A DNA stretch of 62,906 nucleotides. It comes from Raffaelea ambrosiae (lineage: Eukaryota; Ascomycota; Sordariomycetes; Ophiostomatales; Ophiostomataceae). The stretch lies in the NCBI GenBank assembly GCA_002778195.1, contig PCDI01000005.1, forward strand, positions 20,987-83,892. The letters run 5' to 3'. Below the pieces are notes generated by a model. That model was not told where the DNA came from and ran no database searches. It was given only the letters and a program-made list of their open reading frames with translations. Positions 34,041 to 43,651 of this stretch are shown here, in pieces. The translations under genes were made by a program, and so were the position numbers. Numbering within the stretch: position 1 is the first letter of the stretch; the number at the start of each line of letters is the position of its first letter.

Positions 34041-34214
34041 GTTTGGTCATGGCGGTAGTGCCTCTAGTCAGCTTTGAACTTTTTCAAAACAGACGTTGCA
34101 TGTATGAAATATTATGTCAGTCCCATGTCTAAAAACTGTCTTTGTCTTCTACGCCGTACCTTGCTTAATAAAGTCCGTTGTTTTTCGGACAAGCCAAGTT
34201 TCACACAACGCAGC

Positions 34215-35279
34215 ATGGCCACACGTCTTCAATCTGCTCTGGTTGGGACCACTGAGGGTGGTCTTGCTCTCGCTCATGGCCTTCTCATCCCTCATGTGTA
34301 CGGTGGCAAGGTCCTCGTCAAAGTCAAAGCCGTCTCGGTCAACCCGGTCGACTCCAAAATGGCGGGCCCCTACATTACACCAGGGTCCGTGGCTGGTACA
34401 GATCTTGCTGGCGTTGTGGAGGAGATCGGCCCAGACGTGACCCATATCCAGGTCGGCGATCGTGTCGCTACGGCTGTCATGGGCGAGAATCCCCTCCACC
34501 CAGATATCGGCGCCTTTGCCGAGTACACCACCGCCTCTGATAACCTCCTGTTAAAACTTCCGCCTAGTCTCAGCTACGAGGAAGGTGCATCGCTACCCAC
34601 CAGTTTTCTCACTGCTGGACTGGCCTTATTCCACAACCTCGGCCTTCCTGGCGGACCATACGAACCCCCCAACCCCCACACTAAGCCTGTCACTGTCCTT
34701 GTCTACGGCGGTTCCTCTGCGACGGGCACGGCGGCCATCCAGCTTCTTACGTTGGCGGGCTACGAAGTTCTCACGACCTGCTCGCCGCACAATTTTGATC
34801 TGGTGCGACAATACGGCGCGGGCACTGTATTTGACTACAAAGACCCCGACTGCCCAGCCAAAATCAACAAGCACACGCACAACGGTCTCAAGTATGCCCT
34901 AGACTGTATCTCCACCCTGTCGAGTATGAAATTCTGCTACCAGGCCCTGGGCCGTGCCGGCGGCAAGTACACGGCACTGGAACCCTTCCCAGAAGCCATT
35001 GCCAATACGCGAAAGGTGGTCAGGGCCGATTGGGTCCTGACCCTGCAAGTCCTGGGCCACGAGATTGCATGGCCGGAGCCACATCATCGGCCGGCTAACT
35101 GTGCCGTTGCCGAATTTGGTCATTCTTGGACTGACACGCTCAACAAGCTGTTGGCTGACGACATGATCAAGTTGCACCCGCTTTTGATACGGAAAGGTGA
35201 CCTTGGTACAGTTTTGGAGAGCATCGCTGACGTACGGTCCAAAAAAATTTCGGGAAGGAAAATTGTTGTTTCTCTGTAA
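34215..35279 (+). CDS. Trans-acting enoyl reductase (LovC-type MDR) for the PKS-NRPS
   Basis: A single exon of 354 residues, close to the length of stand-alone enoyl reductases that serve HR-PKS and PKS-NRPS enzymes. It is a medium-chain dehydrogenase/reductase without zinc ligands: VNPVDSKMAGPYITPGSVAGTDLAGVV-type N-terminal domain, VLVYGGSSATGTAAIQL nucleotide-binding loop, YALDCIS and a C-terminal SGRKIVVSL. It reduces alpha,beta-double bonds on the ACP-bound chain with NADPH, replacing the dead ER of the neighbouring synthetase in the cytosol. The start at 34215 (MATRLQSAL) is chosen because LovC-type proteins begin just before this block. The frame is open upstream to an ATG at 34074, which would add 47 residues of unconvincing sequence. 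The gene is divergent from the PKS-NRPS gene and shares its promoter. Confidence 0.92.
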   Translation: MATRLQSALVGTTEGGLALAHGLLIPHVYGGKVLVKVKAVSVNPVDSKMAGPYITPGSVAGTDLAGVVEEIGPDVTHIQVGDRVATAVMGENPLHPDIGAFAEYTTASDNLLLKLPPSLSYEEGASLPTSFLTAGLALFHNLGLPGGPYEPPNPHTKPVTVLVYGGSSATGTAAIQLLTLAGYEVLTTCSPHNFDLVRQYGAGTVFDYKDPDCPAKINKHTHNGLKYALDCISTLSSMKFCYQALGRAGGKYTALEPFPEAIANTRKVVRADWVLTLQVLGHEIAWPEPHHRPANCAVAEFGHSWTDTLNKLLADDMIKLHPLLIRKGDLGTVLESIADVRSKKISGRKIVVSL

Positions 35280-35867
35280 TGTAAAAATCGAGCAATGAGT
35301 GTAGTCCAGGTCTTGAAATTCTCTGAATTGTTTTCACAGACATATTTTTACACAGAGATCAATCCGAAAATTACATTCTCTTGTCTGCCCTCGGCAATGC
35401 AGTAACCGGAATATGAATATGTGTCTCCACAAGCGCGCAGTGAACATTTTGTGTCGGGCTACCACGAGCTTACAAAGTTGCAGTGTGTCCTGTAGTTCGA
35501 TGCCGGTCAAAGAGGTTCTTCTGGCGTGGGATGAAATCCTGCGCGGAGTTTCTCGGGCTTTTTCGGCAGCCGCACATCAACCCACGCCCTATTACCATCA
35601 GATCAGGAGAGTGCGCACTGCTTCTGGCAAATTCGAACTGATCTATTCCGGCAATGTGTATAGTTGTGTCACTGGAGTGGCATGCAAGGACGGATCATGG
35701 GTTGTCACGCGACAGAAATCTAGTTCTCAATTGTAAATATATATCGTCTTGCTCGGGATGTTTAAGCGCCACGATGGCTGTGTACACTATCTGCCAGTAT
35801 CCATAGGTGCCTGGTATCAGAAACAGACTTCAAAGACCTGCAGAGCACAAACCCCATCGTCGCCATA
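35280..35867. other. Intergenic between enoyl reductase and O-methyltransferase
   Basis: Terminator side of the enoyl reductase and promoter of the O-methyltransferase, with a small open frame of doubtful status at 35413-35736. A TATATAT sequence at about 35,736-35,742 lies about 130 bp before the methyltransferase ATG. No AflR-type palindrome was seen. Confidence 0.5.
35413..35736 (+). CDS. Small hypothetical ORF, unrecognised
   Basis: An open frame of 107 codons starting with ATG lies between two cluster genes. The second half (from a Met at codon 30) has an ordinary amino-acid mix, including VLLAWDEILRGVSRAF and YYHQIRRVRTASGKFELIYSG, without low complexity. I recognise no domain, signal peptide or membrane segment. 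It could be a short genuine gene, a relic of a larger one, or chance. Its stop lies 132 bp before the methyltransferase start. Confidence 0.25.
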   Translation: MNMCLHKRAVNILCRATTSLQSCSVSCSSMPVKEVLLAWDEILRGVSRAFSAAAHQPTPYYHQIRRVRTASGKFELIYSGNVYSCVTGVACKDGSWVVTRQKSSSQL

Positions 35868-37054
35868 ATGACATTCCCACCATCCCGGTTTCCCGACGGT
35901 GAGACTCCTCTGCATGGGTACTTTTACTCCATGGTTGAGATAGGCGTGTTGCGGTTCTTCGTCGAGTATCGAGTCTTTGGTAACATTCCAGACGAAGGTG
36001 TTTCCCTGGCAGACTTGGCCGACAAAACTGGTATCGATGCAAAGCTCTTGGAGCGCTACGTGAACTTTTTGGTCCCAGCCAAGGTGTTGAGATCACCGAC
36101 CCCGGGAAGAGTCGAGCACACAGCCTTATCAAAACTCTTCCAGACGCCTCTCGCTAATCTCTTCTACCCCCATATCTATGACACTTTCGTCCCGGTCGCT
36201 GCCAGGTGGCCCGAGTATTTCAAGTTGCATGGGCTACATGAGCCACAGAAGTCACACCAATCACCATTTGGATCTGCCGTGGGACATCCTGACAAGACCT
36301 TCTACGAGATCTTGGAACACGACCACGAGCGAGCCAAGTCATTCAACAATGCCATGGGGTTTTCCCTGGATGAGATGCCAATCACTGGTATCTATGATTT
36401 TGATTGGGTGTGCGATTACTTTACCACCCTGACAGGAGAGCCAGGTAGAGTGAGTATCGTGGATGTTGGTGGAGGAAAAGGGCAGGCCTTGAAGGCCATT
36501 CTCGAGGAGAACTCCGCCATCCCTCCCGAATCTGCTGTGTTAGAGGACCAGGCGAAAGTGATAGAGCAGGCAAAGGCTGAAGCAGCCGGCGTCCTCGAGT
36601 CCGTCAAGAAGGTAGCGCATAGCTTCTTTGATGAACAACCGGTCAAATGTATGTATCCATATCACAGGGGCAATGAAATGCCAGAAAATGAGAAATATGG
36701 GCGAGGGAACGAAAAGGCACTAACTGATATTGTATTGTAGCCGCCCTCGTCTACTATATTCGCCGGGTGCTCAACGACTGGCCTGATCTAGAGGTTGTTG
36801 AGATTCTCAGAAAGATCCGCGCTGCTTGTGCGCCAGACTCTCGAGTTCTTGTCCACGAGAATCTACTGCCAGACGAGCCCACTCTTGGAATCGCGGCAAT
36901 TGACTTGTTCATGTTGAACTTGGCTGGTAAACGACGCAATATGGCGGCTTTCTCGGAGTTGGCCACGAAGGCCGGCTTTAAGGTGACCTCTGTCTCTTTA
37001 GACGAGACCAATAAGAAAACAAACTCCGGTGTGGTCGAGATGATTCCCATATAG
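35868..37054 (+). CDS. SAM-dependent O-methyltransferase (family 2)
   Basis: Two exons (35868-36648, 36741-37054; a 92-bp intron with CACTAAC branch site) give 364 residues. The N-terminal half is a winged-helix dimerisation region (LADLADKTGIDAKLLERYV, VEHTALSKLF). The C-terminal half carries the SAM loop DVGGGKG at residues 199-205 and the family motif as RRVLNDWPD. Here residue 272 is Asn where plant and many fungal relatives have the catalytic His (HDWSD). It should transfer methyl from SAM to a hydroxyl or similar group, probably on the PKS-NRPS product. The protein ends in the normal place (GVVEMIPI). It is the only intact methyltransferase in the cluster besides the PKS domain. If Asn272 abolishes base catalysis, substrate proximity or another residue must do the job. 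It is the last convincing cluster gene. Confidence 0.88.
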
Positions 37055-37735
37055 TACAGTACCCATAGTGTAGTTAGATTAATCCATCTACACATTGAAA
37101 ACAACGCTTATCTTAATAGTAGTAACGTATCAACGGCGCACCTTCAACAGGCACTCGAACACTCACAGACACGCAACCACTCAAACTACCAAGAAACGGT
37201 GACCATTGCTCATGCAAGCAATGGCCTTTCTTTCCCTACCTCCGACAGAAAGGGATATTCTTACTCTCCGTATGCAAACATACGAGATTGTTATGTGTTT
37301 CCTTTGTGCGTTGCTGTTCTCGATCTGTCTGCAAAATTTCTCCTGCTCCTGCTGTTGCTATACTTGTATGAAAACTATCCCTCTGGGGGGGTTGGCTTCA
37401 CTGAAAGCAGGATATGACTTTATTTGTCACCTGCTACACTCCTGGTGGTTCAAATTACCTATATGATGAAGTATCCATCAAGTACCGTTTGGTCTCTCTT
37501 ATAGCAAGGTAATAAATAAAAATATATAACCCCGTCTTTTAAGTGTTTTATCGTTATATATTTCATCATTTACTTTTTTTACTTCCTTTTCCATAAATAT
37601 AGGCAACACCGAATACCAAACCCACGAGACAAAACACTATAAGGAACTATCAAAGGCAAAAGAACATCGACCAAGGAAGGCGTGAAAAAGAAAAGAAAAA
37701 CCGGTGAGAAGCAAGGAAACGACAAAATAAGATGT
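37055..37735. other. Intergenic at the probable right cluster border
   Basis: No gene is recognised. Sequence around 37,500-37,580 is AT-rich. Beyond it gene content becomes GC-richer and unrelated to metabolite synthesis, so I place the cluster boundary here. Confidence 0.5.
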
Positions 37736-38797
37736 TCACTCCCAGTAATAGGAGAAAATGTCGAGTCCCAGGTAGTCGTCCACGTACGACTTGCCCGCCA
37801 CGTCGCCTGCTGCGCCCGCGCACACCACCAGCGGCATAAAGTGCTCTGCACCGTGCTGCGGATGCGCCGCATACGACAGCGGCCACGACCGCCACTCCCG
37901 GAACTGCCCGTCGCGCTTCTGTGCGTCGGCCACCTCGACGGTGCTCGTGATGGCCTTGTTCCACTCGCTCAGCTTCGCGTGGAAGCCCGGATCCCGCGTG
38001 ATGCCGCTGAACATGAGCCGCAGGTTGTGGAAGCTGGCAAAACCGCTGCCCACAATGGCGATATTCTCGTCCCGCAGCTTCGCCAGGGCGCGGCCCATGG
38101 CAAAGTGCTCCGCCGGGTCCTCACTCGACAGCACGCTCAGCTGCACCACGGGGATGTCTGCCTGCGGCCGCACCAGCAGCATCGGCACAAACACGCCGTG
38201 GTCCCAGCCCCGCTCGAAGTCCATCTGCGGCTTGAGCCCCTCGTCTGCCAGCACCGAAGCCACGCGCTTGGCCACCTCTGGCGAGCCGGGCGCCGGGTAC
38301 TTGAGCCGGTACGACTCGGCCGGGAAGCCGCCGTAGTCGTACAGCAGCGAATGCTTCTCGCCCGCCGAGATGGTTGGTCGGCGCTCCGACCAGTGGGCCG
38401 TCACGAGAACGATGGCTTGCGGGCGGCGGGCCGGGTCGTCCAGACCCAGAATGGCCGGCACGCGGGTGCGCAGGCTGGAGGCCAGCTCGGCCGAGTCCGG
38501 GTCGCCTAGCACCGGCATGGGCCCCCCGCCGTGCGACAGGGCAATGACGGCGCCGCGGGCCATGGAGTGGTTGGTGGCGGCGGTGGCGGCTGTATGGGAA
38601 GAATAAGTCGACTCGCTGTCTGCTGCTGCCGCTGCGGCCAGAGAGGAAGTGGATGCTGCTGCTGTTGCTGCTGTTGTTGTGGCTGAAAATGATGAGAAGT
38701 AAGCACCAGTTGTTGCGATGTTGCGTGCCTTGTACGCCAAGTATGCTGCGCCGGCTGCCGTGAGGATAATGGCCGGAACTCGGAATCGGATCTGCAT
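37736..38797 (-). CDS. LigB/DODA-type extradiol dioxygenase with N-terminal anchor-like segment
   Basis: A single exon of 353 residues. After an N-terminal hydrophobic stretch (VPAIILTAAGAAYLAYKA, residues about 8-25) and an Ala/Thr/Ser-rich linker comes a class III extradiol dioxygenase domain: ALSHGGGPMP, VTAHWSERRP, DFERGWDHGVFVPMLL, AIVGSGFASFHNLR and AAHPQHGAEHFMPLVV, which hold the histidines expected to bind iron or zinc. Family members open catechol-type rings, such as the 4,5-cleavage of DOPA. Many fungal members are of unknown substrate. The ATG at 38797 is used because codons just upstream are TTG and CTG. The linker could be a mitochondrial or membrane-anchoring extension. An alternative Met just before ARGAVIALSHGG would give a soluble 275-residue enzyme of more typical size. 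No link to the PKS cluster is evident. Confidence 0.88.
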   Translation of the reverse strand: MQIRFRVPAIILTAAGAAYLAYKARNIATTGAYFSSFSATTTAATAAASTSSLAAAAAADSESTYSSHTAATAATNHSMARGAVIALSHGGGPMPVLGDPDSAELASSLRTRVPAILGLDDPARRPQAIVLVTAHWSERRPTISAGEKHSLLYDYGGFPAESYRLKYPAPGSPEVAKRVASVLADEGLKPQMDFERGWDHGVFVPMLLVRPQADIPVVQLSVLSSEDPAEHFAMGRALAKLRDENIAIVGSGFASFHNLRLMFSGITRDPGFHAKLSEWNKAITSTVEVADAQKRDGQFREWRSWPLSYAAHPQHGAEHFMPLVVCAGAAGDVAGKSYVDDYLGLDIFSYYWE

Positions 38798-40010
38798 CAG
38801 CAAGGTGGAAGAGGAGGAGGCGAAGAAGAGACGAGAAGAGGGAGAGGAGAGAAGAATGGGAGAGGGAAGACGGGGGCGCAGAAGGGGCGGAATGGTGAAA
38901 AGTTTATATGTATGGGGATATGGTGGGCAATTGGCGAATCATCCAAGCCACCTCTTTCCCTATTCTTCACAGTTTCGCAGGTTCCGGCCGCTTGGTTCTT
39001 TAGTCGAGGTATCTTCTCAAACGCTCCTGCAGATGCAATGATAAGCAGCGTCGTGGTTGGCTGGATGGTTGTCTGGTGGGATAGTAGTGGGTGGCTGGCT
39101 GGCTGGCTGACTGACAAGGCGAATGACGTCTTTTGCTGCTAAGATAGTGCTCTGTAAGCCCCTGTAAGTCTCTGTAAGAGTCTCTGTCAGATGCTACTGT
39201 AGACTGGTCTTTCTTGCTGTCGCAGATTTGCAGATCGCCTCTCTTAATGCTTTGGGTGGTCTGTTATAATCGCCGCGTTGTCGGATCAGAACCGGCAATT
39301 CATAGAGAACAGCTTTCACAGAATGCTCTTAGCTCTGACCAAGCAGCTAGGCCGTTTTACACAGGAATTGGAAATGCTGACGAATCGCTGTGTCCGCTGC
39401 AAAATCCGGCCGTCGGTCGGAAAGACGGAAAGACGGAAATGTTGCCAGCCGGCACACAGGAAAGGTCCGGCAGGAAAGGAAAGAAAAGAGGGACAAAGAG
39501 CAAAGAGCAAAGAGACTGACAGAAAGAAAGAATACAAAATTATTGTAAATTGGGGCTCAAACTGTAAATTCATAGAGGTATATGGACAGGGTGACAAGGT
39601 TGGGTTAAAGAAGGCGCACCTTCCTCTGTCACTTGCTTGCTCTGTCGACCCGTCGGAAGTAGCCAATGGCAATTCCGGGGCGTTGCTAAGCCTCGGTTCA
39701 GCTACAAATACCAGTCAGCAGCCCCCTGAAGTCCCCTAAGGTTGCGGTCTGATTGCTGGTAGGGCTGAAATGGGGCCTGAAAACGGGCGCTACTTAATTT
39801 TTCCAGGCGGACGGGAAGGGAAAGCGCACAGCATGACAAATGAATGATAAAAAGAAGATATGTAAGTAGAAATCACTTTTGTATGTACATCTGGGAGGAC
39901 AAATACGGCGAAGATCAAAGGACAGGGGCGACTCAAAAGCCGTGGATTGCCATCGAAGTCGGTCGAAATTCGGCCGACAGATCAGACCTGCTGAGACTTT
40001 AAGCATTCAT
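38798..40010. other. Intergenic; promoter of the dioxygenase gene and 3' side of the esterase
   Basis: This gap includes a GAGGA-rich stretch (38,810-38,890) just upstream of the dioxygenase start and TTTATATGTATGG at about 38,903. A (GGCT)n run lies near 39,090 and a short CTGTAAG repeat near 39,150-39,186. An open frame at 39,278-39,739 is Lys/Arg-rich and unrecognised; I do not call it a gene. Confidence 0.5.
39150..39186. repeat. Short imperfect 10-bp repeat (CTCTGTAAG units)
   Basis: Three to four successive units of the form CTCTGTAAGN occur between the dioxygenase and esterase genes. No function is apparent. Confidence 0.6.
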
Positions 40011-41084
40011 TTATGCAATCCCAAAGAATGCGAGATCCATGGATTCGTGCACCGGCACGGTGTGGCCCACTCCCTGTGCGCTGTAGCCGACAAGCTGTGC
40101 CGTCGTGGCCGTGCCGTCGCCGTAAATAGTCTGCGTGTAGCCACTCTGGGGCGTGTTGGCCGTCTGCTTAGTCTCCGACACGTTGAGCACATTGGACCAC
40201 TGCTTCATCGTCTCGGCGTAGTTGGGGTACCGGAGGGTGTTGTCGGCAGTTCCGTGCCAACTGATCAGTTAGCAGGGGTCATACGAAGAAAACAAGGACA
40301 GAGCAGAACAGAACAAAACAGAACAAAATAGGAGTAGACTTGCATTTGCATCCGAGGCCGCGGTCCCGTGTAGGCCTTGTAGTACGACCGCGTCAGGTCA
40401 CCCCAGGCCTGGGCTGTCTTGGTGAGCTGCCCGTTGGCACACGAGTTGGCCCAGCCCGGCGGGTCCTGCGTGGCTGTCGAGCCAGACACGTAGAAGCAGC
40501 CGTCCGGCACGCCCGAGTAGACCGAGCCGGCCTTGAACACGTCGGGGTAGGCACCCACCATGACGTTGGTCATCATGGCACCCGACGACGTGCCCGTGAC
40601 AAACGTGCGGTTGGCGTCACCGCCGTACTTGTCCACCGTGTACTTGACCATGTTGGCAATTGTCTGGCTGTCTCCACCGCCATCGTGAGTGAGGGCTGCC
40701 GTGGTGGTGGTGGTTAGCCAAAAAAAGAAAAATACCCTCAAACAACCCCCAGATCTATCGACGTTCACCAGCACCCGCCTCCAACTTACTCGCTGTCGAT
40801 GCTACGTCAAAGCAGCCGCCGCTAGACCTGGAGTTGGGGTAGATCAGAATAAAACCGTGCGAGTCGGCGAGCGGCATGTAGTGCGACTCAGTCGAGTAGC
40901 CCTGGGCGGATCCCTGGCAGTGGTGGATGGCCACGATGATGGGCGCCGGCGTGGTCAGCTTCTTGGGCACGTAGACGTACATGCCCAGCTTCGTGGGGCC
41001 AAGGCTGAAGTCGTTGACTTTGGTGAGCTGGGCGCTGGCCAAGGTGGCCAGCACCGACAAGCCGAGACCAAGGGTGAGCTGCAT
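40011..41084 (-). CDS. Secreted CE1-type esterase (acetyl xylan / feruloyl esterase, PHB-depolymerase fold)
   Basis: Three exons (41084-40790, 40695-40344, 40260-40011) give 298 residues. The signal peptide is MQLTLGLGLSVLATLASAQ. The alpha/beta-hydrolase core shows IIVAIHHCQGSAQGY, the nucleophile elbow GTSSGAMMT, MQIWHGTADNTLRYPNY with the acid region, and GVGHTVPVHE with the catalytic His. Such enzymes remove acetyl or feruloyl groups from plant xylan outside the cell. Intron 2 (40343-40261) has a GC-AG boundary (GCAAGT donor). Only this choice restores the conserved QIWHGTAD and an uninterrupted frame, since the nearby GT would give a frameshift. Size and motif order are normal, so the gene is probably functional. 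It is unrelated to the metabolite cluster. Confidence 0.9.
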
Positions 41085-43651
41085 GTTGTTGGAGACTGAG
41101 AGGAGAAACACAACGGATCAAGCACAGTGGCAAAACTGGATGGACAAGATTCTCGGACAAAAGGTCAAAAAAGTCGAGATGTTGGGAAATGTCCAGTAGT
41201 TAGTTTTCAAGACCCGAATTCTCCAGAGTGGCTCCCTTCTGAGGCTCCTCATTCTCAGAGAAAATCAAGAGGATGCCAAGGCAGATAAATATGAATCTCG
41301 CTGTCATTCTTTTTGTAAGGTACCTCGTATATCGTCTTCCTCCACAACCCCGCTCTATCCCCGTATATATGAAGTTTGGGGCTTCTTTCTCTCTTCTTTG
41401 GGCGATGCGCCCGCCTTTGACTTTATCCTAAAGTCGAGATGTATTGGCCATCGTGGGTATAATATCGGTCGATGCAATCTGGCAAGACACTCGGCATGCC
41501 GTCGCCGCTCGGTTGGAAGTGGCTCACACAAGGTGAGAGAGGGGAGCCAATTGAGAGGAAGAATTGTGAGTTTGGGTCGAAAGGGTCGTAAAGTAGCCGT
41601 AAAGTAGCAGTAAAGAGGATAGAGAGAAGCAAAACACAATTGCGGCCAACTATCGAAAGAGGCAAAATGCAAACATCCCTCCGCAATTGCAAACTCACAT
41701 GCGTCACGCTCACACCGGGGTCCATTTGGTTGCTCGACTCGGTTTTTTTTTTTTTCTTCTCATTTTCCTACCTTTGGCACCCGTTTCTGGAAACATTCCC
41801 TTTGTCCGTCCTGCCGCGACAAAAGTTTCAAGGCCGTAGGTTTCCAAGGCCGACTCCAAGAGAAGAGATGAAGACTTTGTTTCGTCTCCAGGCCGGAAAG
41901 GGTGGACAAGGAATGATTCCTTATCCCGTTCTCAGGAAAAGATTACCCGTAAGGATGCTTTCAGAACAGGGACAAAGAACAAGAAACACAAATCCCACCT
42001 GGCTTACCCAGCATCACCAACACCCACCGACCCTTGTTTCTCTTTGTCTTGGACGAGTAGGATGGTTCGAGGCTCCAAGCCCTTAATTTTCCGTCGTCTG
42101 TGACTCTGATCACACTGCGATCCTTCCGACATGGGTCTCAATAAGTCCAGACGGGGATTCTGGATTCTGGGTTCTGTTGAGACACGTCTAGACTCCCTCA
42201 ATGCTCTTCACAACGGTTTACACCGTAATTTCGGTTGTGCGTTGCTGTTGCTTTTTGCGCACCGGGGTGTTATCACGTGAAGCACTGTCGTCGGGCGACA
42301 TGGGACGAAAAGGTAAAATCAGCAAACAGGATGTCTACCATGTGCAATCAGCATAACACCGCCCCCCCTCCCCCCAGACATAACTCTGGGCGCCTTTGAA
42401 ACGACTGGTCCAGACAGGCTTATTTCTAAACCTGCGATCGATCACGCAAGACCAGAAAACTACCGCAAACGAAACAAAGAGAGCGGAATAGAGCAAAATG
42501 GACAAATCGCAGGCCGAATTGACGATTTGTTTTGTCAGTGGCCAAAAGACACCAAAAGACAAAAAGACGGAAAAAGCACGCTAGAAACGGGAGGGATAAG
42601 CTGCAAGGAGCATTCTGTAACAGGAGAGGCCTAGCGGCAGAGCCAACGATAGGTTGACAGGTCTCGGCGCTTTTTTGGCGGGGATCCCACCCCCCTGGCA
42701 GATCCCCTGGCTGGTCCTCACTCTTCGCTCCTGTTGGTGTCACACCGGGCGCGAGTCCCCACTGGCCAAAACAAGCAATGGGGGAAGGCAATTGGAGGGG
42801 GTTGTTTGGGCCGAGCGCCTCTGCAAGGGGGGGCAAACGCTGATCAGCGCTACCCAACCGCTACCCAGCCCGCGAACCTGGTAAGACAGAGTAAGATACA
42901 CCGTAGGACTATGTAAGAGAGAGAAAGAGGAAAACAGGGCACGGCAAAGTCCTTTACCTTGCAGTGCCGTCCCCCATCAACCCACAAATCCTCCGCCCCA
43001 GAAGATCCTCTTATGATCAGTGATAGGCTCTGTTGCAGACGCCAGGCCCAGGCCCAGAAACACAGGAAACGTAAAGGATTGATGGAAAGAGAGTTCTTGT
43101 TGGTCCAATGCCTCCTTCCTGTTCTGCAGGGCTGTCTTGGTAAGACATGGTGTGCTGCCAGAAGGATCCTGGCAAGGATATGTTTCTGAGAGAAATGGAC
43201 AATGGCCAAAGGACAGAGACTGTATCACATACCATGGCAGCAGGGCGCCACGGCAAACGCATCCAACTAGCTATCATGTAAAAGATATAAAAGAGTGTGT
43301 CCTTGGCCGAGTTCAGACTCTGTTCAGATGCTGTTCTCGTCCAGTTCCTTTTTCTCTTTGTTCGCCAGTTTCTTGTGTGACCCGAGATCACTTGTTTGTT
43401 TTCTTCATTTCTTTTTTTCGTGTTTTCAACTTTGGTGTTATTTTTTTAACCACCACTACTTTCCTTTACATACCCAATTCTTCAGTCACTCCTTGACGTC
43501 TTTTTTTTCTTCTTTTTTTTTACGTCACTCCTTTGCTGCAAGCAGCTTACCACTCGACTCTTCAGTCTGGTTGCTTATATCTCGAACCCCTTTCGTGATA
43601 CTCTTCATTCCACGTCACTTTTTTCCAGATTCAACTCGAATTGCACTCAAC
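41085..43651. other. 2.6-kb intergenic region between the esterase and the GH16 gene
   Basis: No gene is recognised. A TATATA element near 41,363 lies on the esterase side. A GATATAAAAG box near 43,284 is followed by a long pyrimidine-rich leader up to the GH16 ATG. C-rich and T-rich runs (about 42,361-42,374 and 41,740-41,757) and short chance open frames make up the rest. A tRNA-like GGTTCGAGG at about 42,063 has no cloverleaf around it. Confidence 0.55.

Larger units (their letters stand above)
33577..34214. promoter_or_regulatory. Divergent promoter of the PKS-NRPS and trans-enoyl reductase genes
   Basis: The 638-bp region lies between two start codons on opposite strands. It contains two CTCG-N5-CGAG palindromes (33844-33856 and 34028-34040) and additional TCGGAC half-sites (about 33,707 and 34,022). 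On the PKS side a TATATA element (about 33,646-33,651) sits about 75 bp upstream of the ATG. This arrangement should let one activator switch on the synthetase and its partner reductase together. Confidence 0.7.

Noticed and set aside
37682..38509. Plus-strand open frame of 275 codons
   Set aside because: It is His/Arg/Val-rich and antisense to the dioxygenase gene, whose conserved histidine motifs read on the minus strand.
37736..38797. LigB-type dioxygenase as a member of the metabolite cluster
   Set aside because: It lies beyond a compositional change, is separated by an empty spacer, and no aromatic catechol step is implied by the PKS-NRPS; kept as a neighbour only.
39278..39739. Plus-strand open frame of 153 codons
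   Set aside because: It is Lys/Arg-rich and low complexity in the middle, with no homologous feature recognised and no splice or promoter support.
42055..42085. tRNA B-box-like GGTTCGAGG
   Set aside because: No acceptor stem, A box or cloverleaf can be formed around it.
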